Counted from the stretch's first letter, positions 52,887-62,797 are shown. The stretch is DNA of 64,000 nt from an uncultured Bacteroidota bacterium (GCA_902560045.1 CACEKJ010000002.1:26071-90070); one strand, 5' to 3'. The notes: generated by a model not told the origin, from the sequence alone. Made by a program: numbers and translations.

Positions 52887-53984
52887 TTATTTAAAATTTA
52901 AGTCTAAAAAATCGATATGATGTTTCTTATCTATTACCATTCCTTTATTTAAAACAATAGCCCCGGGATTAGAACGGACAATTGTTTTTAAAGCTGTTTC
53001 GTCACAAGTATAAAAATCAAAAAATAGATTGTTAGTTTTCAAAAAAAGATTTCTTTCTTCGACCGATGAAGCAGTGAGGCCTATTACCTTATAACCCAAC
53101 TCCCTTGCTTTTTCAGATGAATCAATCATTTTTTGAATTGAACTTTTTGAGAATTTTTCAAGGTTATAAGAAATATATATTACCAATTTCTCTTCGTTTA
53201 ATATCTCAAATGTTAAATCATTGTTATTAACCTCAATTGTGAAATCATAAATCAAAGGCTCATAGCCTTTTTCGATTAATTTGGTCTCAACTTTAACAAA
53301 ATCCCATGAAACATCGGGATACTCCCCATTTGTAATAATTGTCTTTTTTTCATTACCATCCATAAATTCCCAATTGTATTCATAAATATCTTTTGGAGCG
53401 TCATCAGGAACTAACATGTTTTCTATTATATTATCTCCAATTTTATATGCTCTAAAATCTAAAATTGGTAAATGATTTAAGACACGATAAGTAATAAGAA
53501 TACATGAAATTAACGAGAATACAATAACATAGTTTTCAATTGGAGGCTTTAATAAAGGTTTGATTAAATTTTTCTTAAAATATAGGAATGAGATCATTAT
53601 CAATAGAACCACGTCCTTTGTAAATGATTCCCAAGGGGTAAGTTTGATTGCATCTCCGAAGCATCCGCAATCGGTAACTTTATTAAAGTACGCTGAATAC
53701 CAGGTAAGGAATGTAAAAAAAATAATCATCAATAATAAACTCCATATTGTAATATTTTTCTTATAACCAATGATTAAAAAGACTCCAAGTACAACCTCAA
53801 CAATAACAATAAATATTGCCATTGGAAGAACAGTTGGGATTAAAAAATCGATATCAAAAACAGTGGGTCCAAAATATTCTTCTAATTTAAACGAGAAACC
53901 TACGGGATCATTTAATTTAATCAAACCAGAAAAAATAAAGAGCGAACCAACAAAATATCTAAAAAATGTAGTTAATAATTTCAT
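52887..53984 (-). CDS. BT_3928-type DoxX-like membrane protein with thioredoxin-like tail
   Basis: 365 residues. Four N-terminal TM helices (about 1-140) of DoxX/MauE type with the conserved DCGCFGDAIKLTPWESFTKD block, a fifth TM (about 150-168), and a periplasmic domain (about 175-365) that looks thioredoxin-like (ISYNLEKFSKSS, IVRSNPGAIVLNKG). Such proteins are common in Bacteroidetes between DUF1599 and tpiA genes; a redox role in the envelope is likely but unproven. It overlaps the DUF1599 gene by 1 bp. Confidence 0.85.
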   Translation of the reverse strand: MKLLTTFFRYFVGSLFIFSGLIKLNDPVGFSFKLEEYFGPTVFDIDFLIPTVLPMAIFIVIVEVVLGVFLIIGYKKNITIWSLLLMIIFFTFLTWYSAYFNKVTDCGCFGDAIKLTPWESFTKDVVLLIMISFLYFKKNLIKPLLKPPIENYVIVFSLISCILITYRVLNHLPILDFRAYKIGDNIIENMLVPDDAPKDIYEYNWEFMDGNEKKTIITNGEYPDVSWDFVKVETKLIEKGYEPLIYDFTIEVNNNDLTFEILNEEKLVIYISYNLEKFSKSSIQKMIDSSEKARELGYKVIGLTASSVEERNLFLKTNNLFFDFYTCDETALKTIVRSNPGAIVLNKGMVIDKKHHIDFLDLNFK

Positions 53985-54520
53985 TATAGCTTTAAATGGA
54001 TTAGGGCAAAAACTGCATAGTTAATTATATCTGTGTAATTTGCGTCAATTCCTTCGCTAACTAGGGTACTACCCTGATTGTCTTCGATTTGTTTGACTCT
54101 TAGTAATTTTTGTAAAATTAAATCTGTTAACGAGCTAACTCTCATTTCTCTCCATGCTTCACCATAATCGTGATTTTTATTCATCATCAAATCTCTTGTT
54201 TTATTCATCATCAAATCATAAAACTCAATAGATTCACTTGGTGACAAATCAGGCGCCTCAGCAATTCCTTTTTCAATTTGAATAAGAGCCATAATAGAAT
54301 AATTTATTATTCCTATAAACTCATCTGTTTGCCCTTCATCGATCATTTGAACAGAATTTTGTTGAAGACCTCTAATTCTTTGAGCTTTAATAAAAATCTG
54401 ATCAGTTAAAGATGATAGTCTTAGTATTCTCCAAGCACTTCCATAATCATGTAATTTCTTTTCAAAAAGTGATTTACATTTGGATGTCACATTATCGTAT
54501 TGCCTTAGTGTTTTTTGCAC
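53984..54520 (-). CDS. DUF1599 protein with internal duplication
   Basis: 178 residues formed by two similar halves: KLHDYGSAWRILRLSSLTDQ (about 22-41) and KNHDYGEAWREMRVSSLTDL (about 114-133), each followed by a helix with KAQRIRGLQ or KLLRVKQIE and a D-x2-NY-x3-AL segment. It is all alpha and, by metal-type residues, may be related to all-alpha NTP pyrophosphohydrolases. The role is not established. It heads the leftward run DUF1599, DoxX, DppB-type permease, tpiA, prmA, divergent from folP. Confidence 0.87.
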   Translation of the reverse strand: MQKTLRQYDNVTSKCKSLFEKKLHDYGSAWRILRLSSLTDQIFIKAQRIRGLQQNSVQMIDEGQTDEFIGIINYSIMALIQIEKGIAEAPDLSPSESIEFYDLMMNKTRDLMMNKNHDYGEAWREMRVSSLTDLILQKLLRVKQIEDNQGSTLVSEGIDANYTDIINYAVFALIHLKL

Positions 54521-54602
54521 GAATAGTAGTAATTTTACGTAAATTTCGATTAAATATCTTTAATCGTCAAACAAACATCTTTAAATTTTTAAACATACCA
54601 AA

Positions 54603-55427
54603 ATGACAATAAAATTAAAAGAAAGACTCTTAGATTTATCAAGTCCAATGATTATGGGAATTTTAAATGTCACCCCTGACTCTTTTTATGATGGTGGATT
54701 CTATGACAATCAAAAAAAAGTGATTGATCAAGTTGAAAAAATGATTAATGATGGGGCAAGTATTATAGATATTGGCGGTTATAGCTCAAGACCGGGCGCA
54801 GATAATATTAGCCCTGAAGTTGAGTTAGCTCGTGTTTTACCTATTGTAAAATTGATTAAAGAAAGGTTTTCAAAGATTTTAATTTCGATTGATACGTTTA
54901 GAAGTGAAGTAGCAAAACAATGTGTTGAAAATGGTGCTGATATTATAAATGATATTTCGGGCGGAAGTTTAGATTCAAAAATGTTTGAAACCGTAGCAAA
55001 GTTGAATGTTCCTTACATTATAATGCACATGAGAGGAAATCCTTCTAATATGATGGATAAAACCGACTATGAAAATATTATCGAAGAAATGGAGAACTAT
55101 TTTTCTAAAAAAATTGAATTAGCTAAAAGTTTTGGTGTAAATGACATTATTATTGATCCAGGATTTGGTTTTGCAAAGACAACTAATCAAAATTTTGATA
55201 TTTTAAAAAACTTAACTTATTTGAAAAAACTTGATAAACCATTGCTTGTTGGTGTATCAAGAAAATCAATGATTTATAAAACTCTTAATTTATCTCCCAT
55301 CGATTCATTGAATGGCTCCACGGTATTACATACAATTTCATTGTTGAAGGGAGCTAATATTATAAGAGTACACGATGTGAAAGAGGCAAACGAATGCATC
55401 AGGTTGGTAAATGAATTGAAGTCTTAA
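54603..55427 (+). CDS. folP: dihydropteroate synthase
   Basis: A 274-residue TIM barrel with GILNVTPDSFYDGG (about 19-32), DIGGYSSRPGA, IMHMRGNP and IIDPGFGFAKT. It joins pteridine pyrophosphate to p-aminobenzoate in folate synthesis and is the sulfonamide target. It is followed by cdaA on the same strand (29-bp gap), a pairing common in Bacteroidetes. Confidence 0.96.
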   Translation: MTIKLKERLLDLSSPMIMGILNVTPDSFYDGGFYDNQKKVIDQVEKMINDGASIIDIGGYSSRPGADNISPEVELARVLPIVKLIKERFSKILISIDTFRSEVAKQCVENGADIINDISGGSLDSKMFETVAKLNVPYIIMHMRGNPSNMMDKTDYENIIEEMENYFSKKIELAKSFGVNDIIIDPGFGFAKTTNQNFDILKNLTYLKKLDKPLLVGVSRKSMIYKTLNLSPIDSLNGSTVLHTISLLKGANIIRVHDVKEANECIRLVNELKS

Positions 55428-55456
55428 AATTAATTAATCCTATATTTGTAATAATT

Positions 55457-56248
55457 ATGGACTTTGTAAGTGAAATTCTAAACTTTTCTATAATTGATGT
55501 ACTAGACATCATTCTTGTTGCTAGTCTTTTATATTACGCATACAAACTTTTAAAAGGAACCGTAGCAATTAATATTTTTATTGGAATTATTCTGATTTAT
55601 CTTGTTTGGAGAATTACCGTATTATTAGATATGGAATTGTTATCAAGCATTATAGGAGGTTTTATGAGTGTAGGTATTATAGCATTAATTGTTGTATTTC
55701 AACCTGAAATACGAAAATTTTTACTAATGGTTGGTTCTACAAATCTTTCTAAAAAAGGATCTTTTTTAGAAAAAATAAAATTTTTCAAAAACCAAAGACT
55801 AGAACGAGATACTACCGATATTGAATCCGTTATGTTAGCATGCAATAACATGAGTCAATCAAAAACAGGTGCTTTAATTGTAATTGAAAGAAGTAATAAT
55901 TTGAATTTCTTAGAAGACTCAGGAGATGAGATGAATATAATGGTAACTCAGCCTATTTTAGAAAGTATTTTTTTTAAAAATAGTCCTCTTCATGATGGTG
56001 CTATTATTATTTCAAATAATTTTATCAAGGCTACAAGGGTGGTACTTCCAATTAATAATCAATCTAAAATATCTGTTAAATATGGCCTAAGGCATAGAGC
56101 TGCGGTTAGCATTACTGAAAAAACAGATGCAGTTGCAATCGTAGTTTCTGAAGAAAATGGAAAGATTTCTTACATTAAAAACGGAAAGTTTATTGAATTT
56201 GTTTCGGTTGAAAATCTTACAAAATTAATCGAAAAAGACCTTTCTTAA
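55457..56248 (+). CDS. cdaA: membrane diadenylate cyclase CdaA
   Basis: 263 residues: three N-terminal TM helices (about 10-85) then a DAC domain with the catalytic LHDGAIII (about 178-185) and the ATP-binding RHRAAVSITE (about 214-223). It makes c-di-AMP from two ATP; in many bacteria c-di-AMP controls potassium and wall homeostasis. No CdaR regulator gene is adjacent. Its tail overlaps the convergent ABC exporter gene by 4 bp. Confidence 0.95.
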   Translation: MDFVSEILNFSIIDVLDIILVASLLYYAYKLLKGTVAINIFIGIILIYLVWRITVLLDMELLSSIIGGFMSVGIIALIVVFQPEIRKFLLMVGSTNLSKKGSFLEKIKFFKNQRLERDTTDIESVMLACNNMSQSKTGALIVIERSNNLNFLEDSGDEMNIMVTQPILESIFFKNSPLHDGAIIISNNFIKATRVVLPINNQSKISVKYGLRHRAAVSITEKTDAVAIVVSEENGKISYIKNGKFIEFVSVENLTKLIEKDLS

Positions 56249-58017
56249 GTTGTGATCAAACTACCCTCTTTTTTTAGCTGGGCATCATAAAGTTTTTTAT
56301 AAAAACCGTCTTTATTAACAATAAGACTACTGTGGGTTCCCTGTTCTACAATTTTTCCTTTATCCATAACTATTATATTATCAGCTTTCATTATTGTACT
56401 TAATCTGTGGGCGATGATAATTGACGTTCTGTTCTTTGTTATTTTTTCTATTGCATTTTGAATTAATAATTCAGAATCTGTATCAATTGAAGAAGTTGCT
56501 TCATCTAGAATAAGAATCTGTGGATCTTTAATATAAGCCCTTAGGAATGAAATTAATTGTCTTTGTCCTGTTGAAATACCAGCGCCTCTCTCTCTAACAT
56601 TGTAATTATATCCTTCAGGAAGTCCGCTGATAAATCCATCTATTTGGATTTCCTTAGCTGCATTTTTTACCCTCAAAAAAGGAATATCCATATTCTTAAG
56701 GGTGATGTTATTTAAAATCGTATCAGAAAAAAGATGTACATCTTGGGAAACAAAACCAATATTTTTTCTTAGAGATGATATTTTATATTCCTCAATATTA
56801 ATATCATCAATATAAATATTCCCTTTATCCAAATTATAGAATCTGTTTAGCAACTTTATAATTGTAGATTTTCCAGAGCCTGTAGCTCCAACAATTGCAT
56901 TTGTAGTTCCAGCCTGAATTTCCAAGTTAAAATTTTCAATAACCTTTTCGGACTTATTATACGAGAAATAGACGTTTTTATATCTGATTTCCCCTTTAAT
57001 ATTATCAGCTATTTTTACCCCAATATCATTAATTGAAGATTCTGTATCTAAAATTTTAAAAACCCTTTCAGCCGCTACCATGCCCATTAGTAAAGTATTA
57101 AATTTATTAGCAATTTGATATAGGGGTCTAAATAGCATTGGGATCATCATAATAAATGCTGTAAGTTCACCTAGGGATGCCGTGTTTTCTAAGACAGTAT
57201 TCATTCCACCATACCAAACAACTAAACCTAAAGTCAGTGATGAAAATATTTCAGCCACTGGAAAAAATATGGAATTATACCAAACAGTTTTTAGCCAAGC
57301 TTTTTTATGTCTCTCATTAATTTTTTTAAATTTCTCATACTCAACCTTTTCTCTTGCAAAAAGTTGTAAAACATTAATTCCAGTGACCCTCTCTTGTACA
57401 AAAGAATTTAAATTTGCAACCTCATTTCTTACTTCATCAAAAGCTGACTTCATATATTTTTGAAAAATTTTTGTTGCCATTAAAATAAACGGAAGGGATA
57501 TAAAAACAATTAAGCTAAGTTCCCAGTTCATATTTATCATTACAATAGAAACAATCAGCATTTTTAAAATATCACTTAAGATCATGAAAAGACCTTGCCC
57601 AAAAATATCAGCAATTCTTTCCATATCCGTTACAGTTCTAGTAATTAATATACCAACTGACGACTTATCATAATATTTCATTTTAAAATTCTGTATATGA
57701 TTAAATAATTTTACTCGAATATCTTTAACAACCGATTGACCTAATAATCCGGCATTATAAATAAAAGAATAGTTGCAAAGTACCTCAAGGATTAATAATA
57801 GAACCATTATTAAAATGTATTGAAGAAAGAAATCATAATTATATTGAGTTAAGTTCTCGTCAACAATTTTTTCTAATACAACAGGTCTAAGCGCACCAAA
57901 AACTGACAATCCAAATACAGAGAAAATTGAGATAATAAAGATTTTGTTATAAAACCTAACATAGGTCAACAGTCTTTTAAATAACTCTATATTATATACA
58001 TTAGTTTTATTACTCAT
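56245..58017 (-). CDS. MsbA-like ABC exporter (fused permease-ATPase)
   Basis: 590 residues: six TM helices (about 20-320), then the ATPase domain with Walker A GATGSGKST (about 376-384), Q-loop GFVSQDVHLF, a variant signature ISTGQRQL in place of LSGGQ, Walker B ILILDEATSSID and the H-loop IIAHRLST. Half-transporters of this kind flip lipids or export drugs. The relaxed signature is common in Bacteroidetes homologues. The start overlaps the end of truA by 8 bp (58010-58017). Confidence 0.93.
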   Translation of the reverse strand: MSNKTNVYNIELFKRLLTYVRFYNKIFIISIFSVFGLSVFGALRPVVLEKIVDENLTQYNYDFFLQYILIMVLLLILEVLCNYSFIYNAGLLGQSVVKDIRVKLFNHIQNFKMKYYDKSSVGILITRTVTDMERIADIFGQGLFMILSDILKMLIVSIVMINMNWELSLIVFISLPFILMATKIFQKYMKSAFDEVRNEVANLNSFVQERVTGINVLQLFAREKVEYEKFKKINERHKKAWLKTVWYNSIFFPVAEIFSSLTLGLVVWYGGMNTVLENTASLGELTAFIMMIPMLFRPLYQIANKFNTLLMGMVAAERVFKILDTESSINDIGVKIADNIKGEIRYKNVYFSYNKSEKVIENFNLEIQAGTTNAIVGATGSGKSTIIKLLNRFYNLDKGNIYIDDINIEEYKISSLRKNIGFVSQDVHLFSDTILNNITLKNMDIPFLRVKNAAKEIQIDGFISGLPEGYNYNVRERGAGISTGQRQLISFLRAYIKDPQILILDEATSSIDTDSELLIQNAIEKITKNRTSIIIAHRLSTIMKADNIIVMDKGKIVEQGTHSSLIVNKDGFYKKLYDAQLKKEGSLITT

Positions 58018-58783
58018 CTAAGAAAACATTTTTTGGATATTCAACATTTGATAAAAACAAAGCGTGTGCAGGAACTGAAGGTCCAGCGTATATTCTATTT
58101 GATTTTTCTATTATCTCTGTTAAATTTTTTATTGATATTTTCTTTAGTGAAACATCTAAAATTGTTCCAATTAAAGATCGAACCATATTTCTTAAAAATC
58201 TATTTGCACGAATTCTAAAAATAATTTCTGATTCTTTTATTTCATAATTAAAATCAAAAATTTCACAATTATAGTTTGTAACATCTGATTTTGTTCTACA
58301 AAAAGATTTGAAATTTTTTGTATTCTTTAAAATATCTATGGCCTTATCGATTTTATCAAAATCTAATTTTTTTGAAAAAAAATATTTTTTGTCGTGATTG
58401 TAAACGTCTTTAATTTGTGTAATATAATACTCATATTCTCTTGAAATAGCATCAAATCTTGCATGTGAATCGTGTCTTACCTTATGGATATTTGCAATCC
58501 CTATATCTTTATTAAGAAAAGCATTTAATTTATAAATTAAATGCTCTAAATCAATCGGTTCTTCAAAATCAAAATGGGCATACATTTGCTTTGCATGAAC
58601 CCCAGTATCTGTTCTGCCAGCACCTAGAATTTTAATTTTTTGTTTTAATAAGATTTCTAATGACTTTTCAATGGTCTGCTGAACGCTCATCGCATTCGGT
58701 TGGTATTGCCAACCGTGAAAATTTTTTCCGTTGTATGAAAGTTCAATGAAATATCTCAATCTATTCGTAAGTTTGTAAAACAA
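58010..58783 (-). CDS. truA: tRNA pseudouridine synthase A
   Basis: 257 residues. The catalytic Asp is in GAGRTDTGVHAKQMYAHF (about 55-72); YNGKNFHGWQYQPNAMSVQ at the N-terminus and RANRFLRNMVRSLIGT in the C-terminal half are typical. It modifies U38-U40 in tRNA anticodon arms. It overlaps the MsbA-like gene by 8 bp and is divergent from the phosphoesterase gene (31-bp gap). Confidence 0.96.
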   Translation of the reverse strand: MFYKLTNRLRYFIELSYNGKNFHGWQYQPNAMSVQQTIEKSLEILLKQKIKILGAGRTDTGVHAKQMYAHFDFEEPIDLEHLIYKLNAFLNKDIGIANIHKVRHDSHARFDAISREYEYYITQIKDVYNHDKKYFFSKKLDFDKIDKAIDILKNTKNFKSFCRTKSDVTNYNCEIFDFNYEIKESEIIFRIRANRFLRNMVRSLIGTILDVSLKKISIKNLTEIIEKSNRIYAGPSVPAHALFLSNVEYPKNVFLDE

Positions 58784-58814
58784 ATATATACTTAATAATC
58801 ATACAGAAAATAAT

Positions 58815-59306
58815 TTGAGAAAAATTCTTCTTTTATCAGACACACACGGTTTTTTAGATGAAAAAATTATTAAATATGCAAACACTGTTGATGAAATATG
58901 GCATGCTGGTGATGTTGGCGACGTTACAATAATAGATCAACTTAAGCAGATAAAACCGTTAAAGGGAGTTTACGGAAATATTGACAATCATGAAGTCAGA
59001 AAAGAATTACCGCTTGATTGTAAATTTTACTGTGAAAATATTTATGTCTGGATAACTCACATTGGAGGTTATCCAAACAGATATAAGCAAAGAATTAAAG
59101 ATGGATTTAAGTCAAATAAGGTAAATCTCTTTATTTGTGGTCACTCACATATTTTAAAAATTATTTTTGATAAAAAATATAATCTTCTACATATAAATCC
59201 TGGAGCCATAGGAAAGCATGGATTTCATAAAAAAAGGACCATGGTAAGATTTGATGTAGATGAGGACAAAATTGAAAATTTAGAAGTCATAGAATTCAAC
59301 AGATAA
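58815..59306 (+). CDS. YfcE/MJ0936-type metallophosphoesterase
   Basis: 163 residues. All metal motifs are present: LLSDTHG (7-13), HAGDVGD (about 31-37), GNIDNHE (about 55-61), THIGG, CGHSHI and NPGAIG. These small phosphodiesterases act on cyclic nucleotides or artificial diesters; the physiological substrate is unknown. The start is a TTG at 58815. The DTHG motif begins at residue 9, so a later start is excluded. Confidence 0.93.
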   Translation: MRKILLLSDTHGFLDEKIIKYANTVDEIWHAGDVGDVTIIDQLKQIKPLKGVYGNIDNHEVRKELPLDCKFYCENIYVWITHIGGYPNRYKQRIKDGFKSNKVNLFICGHSHILKIIFDKKYNLLHINPGAIGKHGFHKKRTMVRFDVDEDKIENLEVIEFNR

Positions 59307-59768
59307 TTATCTGATTCTATTTAATGAACTAACTAGATCATCGTCTTTTTTTATTGACTTTTTTGCTAAATGTATGAGATAGCTACAAATAAAAGGATTT
59401 AAGATTGCAGCATACATAAGAAATTCAAGTGTTTTCGAAGGCATTAGATCAATTAAACCTTGCAAAACATTATAAAAATAAAATATTGTGAAAAAACACA
59501 TAAATAAACTCAATCTATAGGCATGTGTAGAAAGACTAAACTGAAGGGCACGATTTCTAAACAATAACATGCTTATTATGCAAAGGACAACAATAAGTAA
59601 AGGAATAAATGAAATTATGATAAAAATAAAGTCTGGAATGGTTATTTCAGCAAGAACATCTTGAAGAATTAAAAAACCCTTATTGAACCATTCCATTCCA
59701 AAAAACCAATAATTAAAATAAAACAAACTAGATAAAAGCAAATATATAGACTGAATTCTCTGAATCAT
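59307..59768 (-). CDS. DUF4293 membrane protein
   Basis: 153 residues with four TM helices (about 7-24, 45-68, 84-105 and 113-132). The start IQRIQSIYLLLSS is the hallmark of DUF4293, a family I know only from Bacteroidetes; no function is known. It abuts the convergent phosphoesterase gene with no gap and diverges from rho. Confidence 0.88.
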   Translation of the reverse strand: MIQRIQSIYLLLSSLFYFNYWFFGMEWFNKGFLILQDVLAEITIPDFIFIIISFIPLLIVVLCIISMLLFRNRALQFSLSTHAYRLSLFMCFFTIFYFYNVLQGLIDLMPSKTLEFLMYAAILNPFICSYLIHLAKKSIKKDDDLVSSLNRIR

Positions 59769-59786
59769 GATAATTTAATTTTAAAT

Positions 59787-59794
59787 CAAATTTA
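59787..59794 (-). promoter_or_regulatory. candidate -7 promoter element for the DUF4293 gene
   Basis: Minus-strand TAAATTTG (exact TAnnTTTG), 18 bp before the start codon. No -33 TTG is clear. Confidence 0.4.
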
Positions 59795-59817
59795 CTAGAA
59801 TTAAAAAAAAAATTAGG

Positions 59818-59845
59818 TTGAATTTAAAATAATGTTGTATAATTG
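59818..59845 (+). promoter_or_regulatory. candidate promoter for rho (TTG, 17 bp, TATAATTG)
   Basis: TTG at 59818-59820, a 17-bp spacer, then TATAATTG (one base off TAnnTTTG). The implied leader of about 100 nt includes the inverted repeat at 59892-59924. Confidence 0.4.
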
Positions 59846-59891
59846 TACAGAATTCTTCTATCAGAGAAAAATTTAATTAACTTCAAATCAC

Positions 59892-59924
59892 ATACCCTTA
59901 TAACTATTATTCATTTTAGGGTAT
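59892..59924 (+). promoter_or_regulatory. inverted repeat in the rho leader
   Basis: ATACCCT (59892-59898) and AGGGTAT (59918-59924) form a perfect 7-bp stem with a 19-nt loop, 29 bp before the rho ATG. rho is autoregulated in other bacteria; this could be a leader structure or an operator. Confidence 0.4.
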
Positions 59925-59953
59925 AATTCTCAAAAATAATTTAACAATACACA

Positions 59954-61456
59954 ATGTTTGAAATATCAAAATTAAAAGAAAAAAAACTATCTGAGTTACA
60001 AGAAATTGCAGAAAACCTAAAAATCTCAAAGTTTAAAACTTTAAAAAAATTAGATTTAGTATATAAGATATTAGATCACCAAGCTTCTAATCCTGAAGAA
60101 AAAGACAACGTTCAAGAGGATAAACCAAATAAACCTAATCCTAAATTCAAAACACGAAAGAAGCCTCACAGATCAGAAGATGGTAAAGAAAGTGAAGAAA
60201 AAAATTCTTCAGATGAAAAAAATAATAGACCTGAGAAAAAACACCATACTTCTAAAAAAGATGGAAATCAAAGAAAACCAAAGGCAGAGCCAAACGGAAA
60301 CAGAGACAAAAGAAACAGATACAAAGAGCCAGATTTTGAATTTGATGCGATTATCGAAAGTGAAGGTGTTCTTGATGTAATGCAAGATGGTTATGGGTTT
60401 TTAAGATCATCGGATTATAATTACCTTTCATCACCTGATGACATTTATGTTTCGCAGTCTCAAATCAGATTATTTGGACTAAAAAAAGGAGATACAGTTC
60501 TTGGGAATGTAAGACCTCCTAAAGAAGGAGAAAAGTATTTTCCTTTAATTCAGGTTAATAAAATAAATGGACTTGATCCAAAAATTGTTAGAGATAGGGT
60601 GTCTTTTGAACACCTAACACCTTTATTTCCTGAGGAAAAATTTAACTTGGCAGATAAAAATAATACAATATCTACAAGAGTTATGGATCTATTTTCACCT
60701 ATTGGTAAGGGTCAAAGAGGGATGATCGTTTCGCAACCTAAAACAGGTAAAACAATGCTTCTTAAAGACATTGCAAATGCGATTGCTGCAAATCACCCAG
60801 AGGTTTATCAATTAATATTACTTATTGATGAAAGACCAGAAGAAGTTACCGATATGCAAAGGAATGTGAAAGGTGAAGTAATTGCCTCTACTTTTGATAA
60901 GGAAGCTAATGAACACGTAAGAATTGCTAATATAGTCTTAGAAAAAGCAAAAAGGCTTGTGGAGTGTGGTTACGATGTAGTTATTTTACTTGATTCTATA
61001 ACAAGGTTAGCCAGAGCTTATAACACTGTACAACCTGCGTCTGGTAAAATCTTAAGTGGTGGAGTTGATGCAAATGCTCTACACAAACCTAAGAGATTTT
61101 TCGGAGCTGCTAGGAACATAGAAAATGGAGGTTCCCTTTCTATAATTGCAACTGCACTTACCGAAACTGGATCAAAAATGGATGAAGTTATTTTTGAAGA
61201 ATTCAAGGGTACAGGTAATATGGAACTTCAACTGGATAGAAATATTTCTAACAGAAGAATTTTCCCTGCAATTGATCTTACATCTTCAAGTACAAGAAGA
61301 GATGACTTATTACTTGATGAAAAAACCGTTCAAAGAATGTGGGTCATGAGAAAATATTTAGCTGATATGAACCCAGTTGAAGCAATGGAATTTGTTAATG
61401 AGAGATTCAAACAAACTCTTAACAATGAAGAGTTTCTGATTTCCATGAATGGCTAA
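59954..61456 (+). CDS. rho: transcription termination factor Rho with a long charged insertion
   Basis: 500 residues against about 420 in E. coli. N-terminal SAP-like Rho_N helix bundle (1-45), a Lys/Glu/Asn-rich low-complexity insertion (about 50-132), the RNA-binding cold-shock domain (about 140-210; [15 protein letters not shown]), then the RecA-like motor with Walker [20 protein letters not shown], the Q-loop and R-loop regions and [11 protein letters not shown]. It is a hexameric RNA translocase that ends transcription. The insertion type is common in Bacteroidetes Rho. It is preceded by a leader with an inverted repeat. Confidence 0.97.
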   Translation: MFEISKLKEKKLSELQEIAENLKISKFKTLKKLDLVYKILDHQASNPEEKDNVQEDKPNKPNPKFKTRKKPHRSEDGKESEEKNSSDEKNNRPEKKHHTSKKDGNQRKPKAEPNGNRDKRNRYKEPDFEFDAIIESEGVLDVMQDGYGFLRSSDYNYLSSPDDIYVSQSQIRLFGLKKGDTVLGNVRPPKEGEKYFPLIQVNKINGLDPKIVRDRVSFEHLTPLFPEEKFNLADKNNTISTRVMDLFSPIGKGQRGMIVSQPKTGKTMLLKDIANAIAANHPEVYQLILLIDERPEEVTDMQRNVKGEVIASTFDKEANEHVRIANIVLEKAKRLVECGYDVVILLDSITRLARAYNTVQPASGKILSGGVDANALHKPKRFFGAARNIENGGSLSIIATALTETGSKMDEVIFEEFKGTGNMELQLDRNISNRRIFPAIDLTSSSTRRDDLLLDEKTVQRMWVMRKYLADMNPVEAMEFVNERFKQTLNNEEFLISMNG

Positions 61457-61480
61457 AAATCATCGATTAAATTTTTATTT

Positions 61481-62443
61481 GTGCGATTTTTCATTATTCT
61501 CATATACATTATTTCTTTTCATATTAATGCGCAAAACTCTGAGATCATATCATTTAACAGTGCAAACCCCTTTTCTTTAAGTGATATCATTAAAGATTTA
61601 GAAAACCAGCAACAACAAGAAGTATTTGGGAAATTAACATTACCTATTGACTCTTTAAATTCTAAAAAAAAATTTCCTTTAATTATGGGAGTTGCAGGAA
61701 GTTTAGGCTGGAGATCTCATCACCACGAATATATGGAAATGTATCAAGAAAATGGTTTTGCAACATTTGAACTAAATAGTTTTAAAAGTAGAGATATAAA
61801 ATCAACTGTTGGATCACAAGTTGAAGTTACAACTGCTGCAATTATTTTAGATGCATACAGAGCCTTTGAGGTATTATCAAATCATCCAAATATTGATAAA
61901 GATAAGGTTTCAATTACTGGATGGAGCTTGGGGGGTGCAGTTGCATTATTTTCTGGCTGGTTACCAATTAAGGAAGCTATTACAAGTGATTTAAAATTTG
62001 CTTCACATTTAGCTTTTTATCCTCCCTGTTTTTTTGATCCAGAAAATACAGATTTTACCGACTCACCGATACATATTTTAATAGGTGAAATTGACGATTG
62101 GACACCTGCAGAATCATGTAATTATTTTGTAGATAAAATTTCAAAAACAGCAAATATTGATCTAACTATTTACCCTAACTCTCATCATTCTTTCGACAGC
62201 AAAGAGGCCGTAAGCTATAATGAAAACGGTTATAGTTTTAAAGATTGCTTATTTAAACTAAACAAGGAAGGTGATGTTTTAATGAACTATTTATCTCTAC
62301 CTATGTCGTCACCTATTATGCAAAAAATAGGATTTTTGTTTTGTGTAGAAAGAGGGGTTAATTTAGGAGGAAATCCAGAATCGAGAGAACTCTCATTTAG
62401 CTTTGCTAAAAAATTTATGTTAGATACTCTAAAGAACAATTAA
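61481..62443 (+). CDS. secreted dienelactone hydrolase-like alpha/beta hydrolase
   Basis: 320 residues. A GTG start at 61481 gives a signal peptide (RFFIILIYIISFHINAQ, cleavage near 18). The alpha/beta-hydrolase nucleophile elbow is GWSLGG (about 147-152), with a likely acid Asp in IGEIDDWTP and His in NSHHSFDS. It resembles dienelactone hydrolase-type secreted esterases; the substrate is unknown. It lies 24 bp after rho and converges on rpsT. Confidence 0.85.
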   Translation: MRFFIILIYIISFHINAQNSEIISFNSANPFSLSDIIKDLENQQQQEVFGKLTLPIDSLNSKKKFPLIMGVAGSLGWRSHHHEYMEMYQENGFATFELNSFKSRDIKSTVGSQVEVTTAAIILDAYRAFEVLSNHPNIDKDKVSITGWSLGGAVALFSGWLPIKEAITSDLKFASHLAFYPPCFFDPENTDFTDSPIHILIGEIDDWTPAESCNYFVDKISKTANIDLTIYPNSHHSFDSKEAVSYNENGYSFKDCLFKLNKEGDVLMNYLSLPMSSPIMQKIGFLFCVERGVNLGGNPESRELSFSFAKKFMLDTLKNN

Positions 62444-62452
62444 ACAGTTAAA

Positions 62453-62710
62453 TTATTTTTTTAGACCACTCGCATGCTTAGCAACATTTGCCTTAAGATT
62501 TGAAGCCTTGTTGTCATGTATAATGTTGTTTTTAGCAAGCTTATCAATCATAGAATTTAGCACCGGTAATTCTTTTTCAGCATCTTTCTTTTTTGTAATA
62601 TCAAAAAACTTCTTCATAGCAGTTCTTGCAGTCTTGTGCTGATATTTATTCCTTTGCTTTTTAGTCTCGCTACTTCTAATTCTTTTAATAGCTGATTTAT
62701 GATTTGCCAT
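62453..62710 (-). CDS. rpsT: 30S ribosomal protein S20
   Basis: 85 residues, Lys-rich and all alpha, starting ANHKSAIKRIRSSETKKQRN with the internal helices DKLAKNNIIHDNKASNLK. It binds 16S rRNA early in 30S assembly. It lies 15 bp downstream of tRNA-Glu on the same strand and is probably transcribed from the tRNA promoter. Confidence 0.97.
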   Translation of the reverse strand: MANHKSAIKRIRSSETKKQRNKYQHKTARTAMKKFFDITKKKDAEKELPVLNSMIDKLAKNNIIHDNKASNLKANVAKHASGLKK

Positions 62711-62725
62711 AATATATATATTTTG

Positions 62726-62797
62726 TAGCCCGTAGGGGAATCGAACCCCTCTTACCAGGATGAAAACCTGGCGTCCTAGCCGATAGACGAACGGGCC
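62726..62797 (-). tRNA. tRNA-Glu(TTC)
   Basis: A 72-73 nt cloverleaf on the minus strand: acceptor GGCCCGT pairing with ACGGGCT (one G-U), anticodon stem CCAGG/CCTGG around TTTTCAT (anticodon TTC), T arm GGGG-TTCGATT-CCCC, with CCA not encoded. It sits between its promoter and rpsT. Confidence 0.95.
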
